Source: Leisingera sp. NJS204
GTDB lineage: Bacteria; Pseudomonadota; Alphaproteobacteria; Rhodobacterales; Rhodobacteraceae
DNA length: 64,000 nucleotides
Reading direction: 5' to 3'
Assembly (NCBI RefSeq): GCF_004123675.1
Contig: NZ_CP035417.1
Coordinates: forward strand, 3,959,501-4,023,500
Both the position numbers and the translations under genes were made by a program. The notes under the pieces were generated by a model. That model searched no databases and was not told the DNA's origin. It was given only the letters and a program-made list of their open reading frames with translations. Position 1 is the first letter of the stretch; every line of letters starts with the position of its first letter. Of this stretch, positions 60,699 to 64,000 are shown in pieces.

Positions 60699-61115
60699 GT
60701 CCCGGCGGTTAGTGAGCAGGACAAAAAGCTGATCCGGCAAAGCTTTGAAAGCGAGCGGATGAACATCGAAGCCTGTGTGGCGGCATTCTACGGAAATTTC
60801 TTTGCTGTCTGCCCCGATATCCGGAGCCTGTTTCCTGACGATTTGACCCAGCAAGAGGGAAAGCTGCTGGCCTCGCTGACCCATATCGCCGAAGCGCTGG
60901 ATGACACCGGCCGGTTGGATTCGATCTTGCAACAGCAAGGTGAAAAGCATCGCAAACTTGACGTGTCAGATGCCCATTTCCATGGCTTCATAAGCAGTTT
61001 CACCAGTGCCCTTGCCGACACGCTGGGTCCGGACTGGAATAGCGAAACACAGCAGGCCTGGGCAAGATTACTGACTCACGTGGCTTTTAAGATGGACTTT
61101 CTCACTCGGCGATAG
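60699..61115 (+). CDS. Single-domain globin, unusual start
   Basis: A 118-codon frame begins at ATG 60759, but globin homology extends 20 codons upstream in the same frame: EQDKKLIRQSFESER is a typical A-helix. A strong AGGAGG at 60690-60695 precedes that extension, yet no ATG, GTG or TTG exists in frame there; GTC is at 60699. I give the extended frame as the likely ancestral coding region. Proximal His H64 (EKHRKLDV, counted from ATG 60759) and the FPDDL turn are present. It may bind haem, but the translation start is unresolved. Confidence 0.7.
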   Translation, partial: VPAVSEQDKKLIRQSFESERMNIEACVAAFYGNFFAVCPDIRSLFPDDLTQQEGKLLASLTHIAEALDDTGRLDSILQQQGEKHRKLDVSDAHFHGFISSFTSALADTLGPDWNSETQQAWARLLTHVAFKMDFLTRR

Positions 61116-61213
61116 GGCGGCCTGGATCGGCATTCCATCTTAGGTTGGATCTTCGGCCGTTTTCCGTTTGACGCCCCCAGCGAACCACCTTATATGCCGG
61201 TCTCACGACACCT

Positions 61214-61300
61214 GCCCAGGTGGCGGAATTGGTAGACGCGCTAGCTTCAGGTGCTAGTGTTCGTAAGGACGTGGAGGTTCGAGTCCTCTCCTGGGCACCA
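61214..61300 (+). tRNA. tRNA-Leu (CAG anticodon)
   Basis: The 87-base gene has acceptor arms GCCCAGG and CCTGGGC, an anticodon stem CTAGC/GCTAG with loop TTCAGGT giving CAG (61248-61250), a long class II variable arm, a TTCGAGT T-loop and encoded CCA. It decodes CUG, a frequent codon in a GC-rich genome. Its 3' side faces a region of decayed mobile sequence. Confidence 0.97.
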
Positions 61301-61461
61301 TTCCCCAAAATCATAAACATCTAAAACTCTCGGAATTTTACGATATCAGGCCGCCGCACCAACCGCCGGGCTTGATAATTGTTTTCCGAGCAACACTATC
61401 GGACACAATTTTTACAAGCAGTTTCGGACATCAAATTTCAGAAAACAACAGGTTCGGCACA

Positions 61462-62357
61462 AATTCATTTGACGACGAAAGCACGACAGATGATGCCCGT
61501 AAGGTCTATGTCATCTCAGCAATGAGGGTGAACACTATTGCAATGCAGGAGCTTTAGGACGCACCAGGCAGCAACAGCGCCACCGCCAGCAATACCACAT
61601 TGGGAACAGGCTCAAATCTCGATGGTGATTTGGGTGGCCTATTTGACAGCTGAACCAATGGGGCAAACCCAGATATCGCCGCTCTGCCTATCGCTTTCGC
61701 AATCTGCGACAAGGGCGGCGGCGACACTCTGGACGTCAGCAACATTACCACCGGTCGCGACATCGGCATGCGGAACAACAAACTGTCCGATGCCGGCGGA
61801 GGCCTTTACCCGGCCGCGGCAATGGGATGGCACAGCCGCAAATTACTGATCTGGCGGTTATCCGGCACGATGAACGCCGGGTTCTGCATCGAGGCCTTGA
61901 AGGAAGCACTGGCCCGGCGCTGCCCGCCCGGGATATTCAACTCTGATCAGGGTTACTGGTTCCCCAACTCAGATTTCACCAGCGTGCTGCGGGCCGCTAA
62001 GGTGAAGATCCAGGTGGATGGGCGCGGCCTAGGATACGCCGCCTCAGAACCTGAATGCTGCCGCCTGACGTGAAACTAATGTTTTAGCTTTGCCAGGCGG
62101 AAATCTGGCCCAAAAACAAGAGCTACCACTGATAATGTCATTGTAACCAAAGGCGGCAAGGATACCGCTAAAGGCGCCGACGGTAACAGGGAGCGAATTG
62201 ATCTTTTCCGGCCCCTTCGTTGAGTTCGATCTGTAAAGCCCGTGTGGCGGCAACCCGAACCGGCGACGCCGTGGTCATCCAGACCGGTGGCGGAAATTCC
62301 ATTCTGCCAATCGATGTGCAGTACAGCGACCTGCACAATGGAAGCTTCCTTTTCTGA
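61462..62357 (+). pseudogene. Decayed serralysin-type (M10) metalloprotease C-terminal region
   Basis: In one frame, 61462-61803 encodes pieces resembling the C-terminal part of secreted M10 proteases: KVYVISAMRVNTIAMQEL, then after a stop (TAG 61555) GSNLDGDLGGLFDS, after a second stop (TGA 61651) NPDIAALPIAFAICDKGGGDTLD and SNITTGRDI. Downstream, 62131-62357 encodes RTX-like remnants (KGGKDTAKGADGNRERIDLF; GGGNSILPIDVQYSDL and GSFLF). An IS3-type fragment lies between. There is no zinc-site region left. It is a dead gene beside tRNA-Leu. Confidence 0.65.
61804..62037 (+). mobile_element. IS3-family transposase fragment inside the protease remnant
   Basis: The frame reads AAAMGWHSRKLLIWRLSGTM, then NAGFCIEALKEALARR and IFNSDQGYWFPNSDFTSVL, which matches the middle of the IS3 OrfB catalytic core (DWHSRK...IFNxDQGSQF). 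The fragment starts in frame with the protease piece upstream, so 61654-62073 reads as a chimera. No IS ends, start codon or C-terminal part (the final catalytic Glu) are present. Confidence 0.75.
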
Positions 62358-62517
62358 CCCTCGCGCGCCATCTGCGGCGGCTGGCTGCCTTGTCTCGGCA
62401 TTTGCGGTCCAGTCAGCCTCCGCTCCCGAATGACAGCGACCGTTGAGTTTGCACGGCAAACCACCTATTTCCCCAGTACGGCACCCTTCGGGGCGATTTG
62501 AACACAGGGGAACACCA

Positions 62518-63132
62518 GTGGCCAACCACCTTTACAAGAACGACCTGCCCGACGGGCTGGATCTCGGTTCCGTCGTCGCAATTGACTGCGAGACAATGGG
62601 GTTGAACCCGCATCGTGACCGGCTTTGCGTGATTCAGATGTCCGGCGGCGACGGCAATGCCCATATCGTGCAGGTCGAAAAGGGCCAGACCGAAGCGCCC
62701 AACCTGTGCCGGATGCTGGAAGATGCAAATGTGCTGAAACTGTTCCACTTCGGCCGCTTCGATATTGCCGCCATGCACCACGCATTCGGCGCTCTCGCGG
62801 CCCCTGTCTATTGCACCAAGATCGCCAGCCGACTGGTCCGCACATACACTGACCGGCACGGGTTGAAGAACCTGACCCAGGAACTCTTGGCCATCGACAT
62901 ATCAAAACAGCAGCAGATGAGCGACTGGGGCGCAGAGGAACTGACCGAAGCACAGCTTGAGTATGCCGCCTCCGACGTGCTCCACCTGCACAAGCTGCGC
63001 AAGGCGCTGGACAAGCGCCTGGCCCGCGAGGGCCGCACCGGAATGGCGCAGGCCTGCTTTGACTTCCTCCCCATGCGTGCCAAGCTGGATCTGGCCGGCT
63101 GGCCCGAAATCGACATCTTTGCGCACTCATGA
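62518..63132 (+). CDS. rnd: Ribonuclease D, short form
   Basis: The 204-residue product has the DEDDy 3'-5' exonuclease core: IDCETMG (residues 22-28), KLFHFGRFD and LEYAASDVLHL. It lacks the HRDC domain of the 370-residue E. coli enzyme, as is common in alphaproteobacteria. A GTG start at 62518 follows CAGGGGAACACCA; an upstream extension in frame is not conserved. It matures RNA 3' ends. Its stop overlaps kdsD by 4 bases. Confidence 0.92.
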   Translation: MANHLYKNDLPDGLDLGSVVAIDCETMGLNPHRDRLCVIQMSGGDGNAHIVQVEKGQTEAPNLCRMLEDANVLKLFHFGRFDIAAMHHAFGALAAPVYCTKIASRLVRTYTDRHGLKNLTQELLAIDISKQQQMSDWGAEELTEAQLEYAASDVLHLHKLRKALDKRLAREGRTGMAQACFDFLPMRAKLDLAGWPEIDIFAHS

Positions 63133-64000
63133 CTGATACAGAAAAACTCCTCGTCACCGCACGGCAGGTGATCACCGATGAAGCCAGGGCGCTGGACACC
63201 CTCGCCGAAAGCCTGGACGAACGCTTTGCCGAAGCGGTGCAGCTGATCCTGCAGGCCAAGGGCCGCATCATCATCAGCGGCATCGGTAAATCCGGCCATA
63301 TCGGCCACAAGATCGCCGCCACCCTGGCCTCGACCGGCACGCCGGCCTATTTCGTGCACCCCGCCGAGGCCAGCCATGGTGATCTGGGAATGCTCTCTGA
63401 AGGCGATGTGGTGCTGGCGATCTCCAACTCAGGCGAGGCGCCGGAGCTGGCCAATCTGCTGGTTTTCACCCGCCGTTTCGGCATCCCCCTCATTGGGCTG
63501 TCGAGCAAGATGGACAGCGCCCTGATGAAGCAAGCGGATGTGCACCTGCAAATCCCCTCGCTGGGCGAGGCCTGCGGATTTGGCATGGTGCCTTCAATTT
63601 CCACCACGCTGACACTGGCAATGGGCGATGCGCTGGCGATAGCACTGATGAAATACCGGGATTTCCGCCCGGAGAACTTCCGCGACTTCCACCCTGGCGG
63701 CAAACTGGGGGCGCAGCTCAGCAAGGTGCGCGACCTGATGCACGCTGGCGATGCCCTGCCGCTTGTCACTGAGAACACGCCGATGTCAGATGCGCTGATC
63801 GAAATCAGCCAGAAGGGATTTGGAGTGGCAGGTGTGGTTGCCGCAGACGGATCCTTGACCGGCATCATAACAGACGGCGATTTGCGCCGCCACATGGACG
63901 GCCTGCTGGACAAATCTTCCGCCGAAGTCATGACCGCAAGCCCCGCCTCAATCGCCCCCGGCGCAATGGCCCACGAGGCTGTCGCCGTGATGAACCAGCG
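63129..64000 (+). CDS. kdsD: Arabinose-5-phosphate isomerase, cut by window end
   Basis: KdsD interconverts ribulose 5-phosphate and arabinose 5-phosphate for Kdo synthesis in lipopolysaccharide. The visible 290 residues have a SIS domain (GRIIISGIGKSGHIG, NSGEAPELANLL, with PAEASHGDLG) followed by CBS domains (KVRDLMHAGDALPLV to the window end). ATG at 63129 overlaps the rnd stop by 4 bases. The 3' end lies beyond the window. Confidence 0.93.
   Translation, partial: MTDTEKLLVTARQVITDEARALDTLAESLDERFAEAVQLILQAKGRIIISGIGKSGHIGHKIAATLASTGTPAYFVHPAEASHGDLGMLSEGDVVLAISNSGEAPELANLLVFTRRFGIPLIGLSSKMDSALMKQADVHLQIPSLGEACGFGMVPSISTTLTLAMGDALAIALMKYRDFRPENFRDFHPGGKLGAQLSKVRDLMHAGDALPLVTENTPMSDALIEISQKGFGVAGVVAADGSLTGIITDGDLRRHMDGLLDKSSAEVMTASPASIAPGAMAHEAVAVMNQ

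Noticed and set aside
1-64000. CRISPR arrays, riboswitches, prophage or toxin-antitoxin modules
   Set aside because: Looked for spaced direct repeats, phage structural genes and short overlapping toxin/antitoxin pairs by eye; none was convincing.

Overview
The window looks like a chromosomal segment of a marine alphaproteobacterium of the Rhodobacteraceae, most likely the roseobacter group. The evidence is the high GC content, a roseobacter-type flagellar cluster (paired FliL proteins, MotA beside MotE-like and large periplasmic proteins, a CtrA-like site), a MarR/OmpR pair resembling Rhodobacter PetP/PetR beside ilvE, and many small proteins typical of that family. The genus cannot be fixed from sequence alone.

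Region 1 (1-16.2 kb) is part of a flagellar locus. A plus-strand run flgF(partial)-flgG-flgA-flgH-fliL2 ends at a strong terminator. It converges with a minus-strand run flhA-fliR-flhB and a FliJ-sized protein, whose genes overlap by 4 bases. A second minus-strand run encodes FliL, a small membrane coiled-coil protein, a MotE-like protein, MotA and an 811-residue periplasmic protein. Divergent from FliL are fliF, a FliH-like gene, fliN and fliP. Together these supply rod and ring parts, export gate, C-ring, stator and stator accessories. flgI, fliG, fliM, motB, fliQ and the filament genes are not in this window.

Region 2 (16.2-18.9 kb) is a small accessory patch. A truncated IS3-type transposase lies next to fliP, followed by a divergent LysR regulator and a Tat-exported metallo-beta-lactamase-fold protein, then unexplained DNA with a possible integrase remnant. 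Region 3 (18.9-25.3 kb) holds a DMT transporter, an SDR protein lacking the usual catalytic pair, LysR and AraC regulators, ilvE and a PetP-like MarR gene behind a perfect inverted repeat.

Region 4 (25.3-49.1 kb) is core and catabolic metabolism: the PetR-like regulator, a deacetylase-xseB-ispA-dxs run (isoprenoid precursors), a CoA-thioester cluster (crotonase, NDP-forming CoA ligase, SelW-like protein, acyl-CoA dehydrogenase, GlxA regulator), coupled adenine deaminase and AMP nucleosidase, an HU protein, exporters, msrB-msrA and a hydantoinase-type gene. Region 5 (49.2-60.5 kb) has queG, a GST, mtgA, gltD-GFA-gltB, uppP and an NDUFA9-like protein. Region 6 (60.6-64 kb) has a globin without an obvious start codon, tRNA-Leu(CAG), a decayed serralysin-type protease gene carrying a piece of an IS3 transposase, then rnd and kdsD (cut by the window end).

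The least explained features are the 811-residue motility-linked protein, a hairpin-terminated intergenic stretch at about 35.3-35.4 kb that could be a small RNA, a dispersed intergenic repeat with an identical 18-base core in three places, and the dead protease next to the tRNA. I found no CRISPR array, prophage, toxin-antitoxin pair or obvious defence system.
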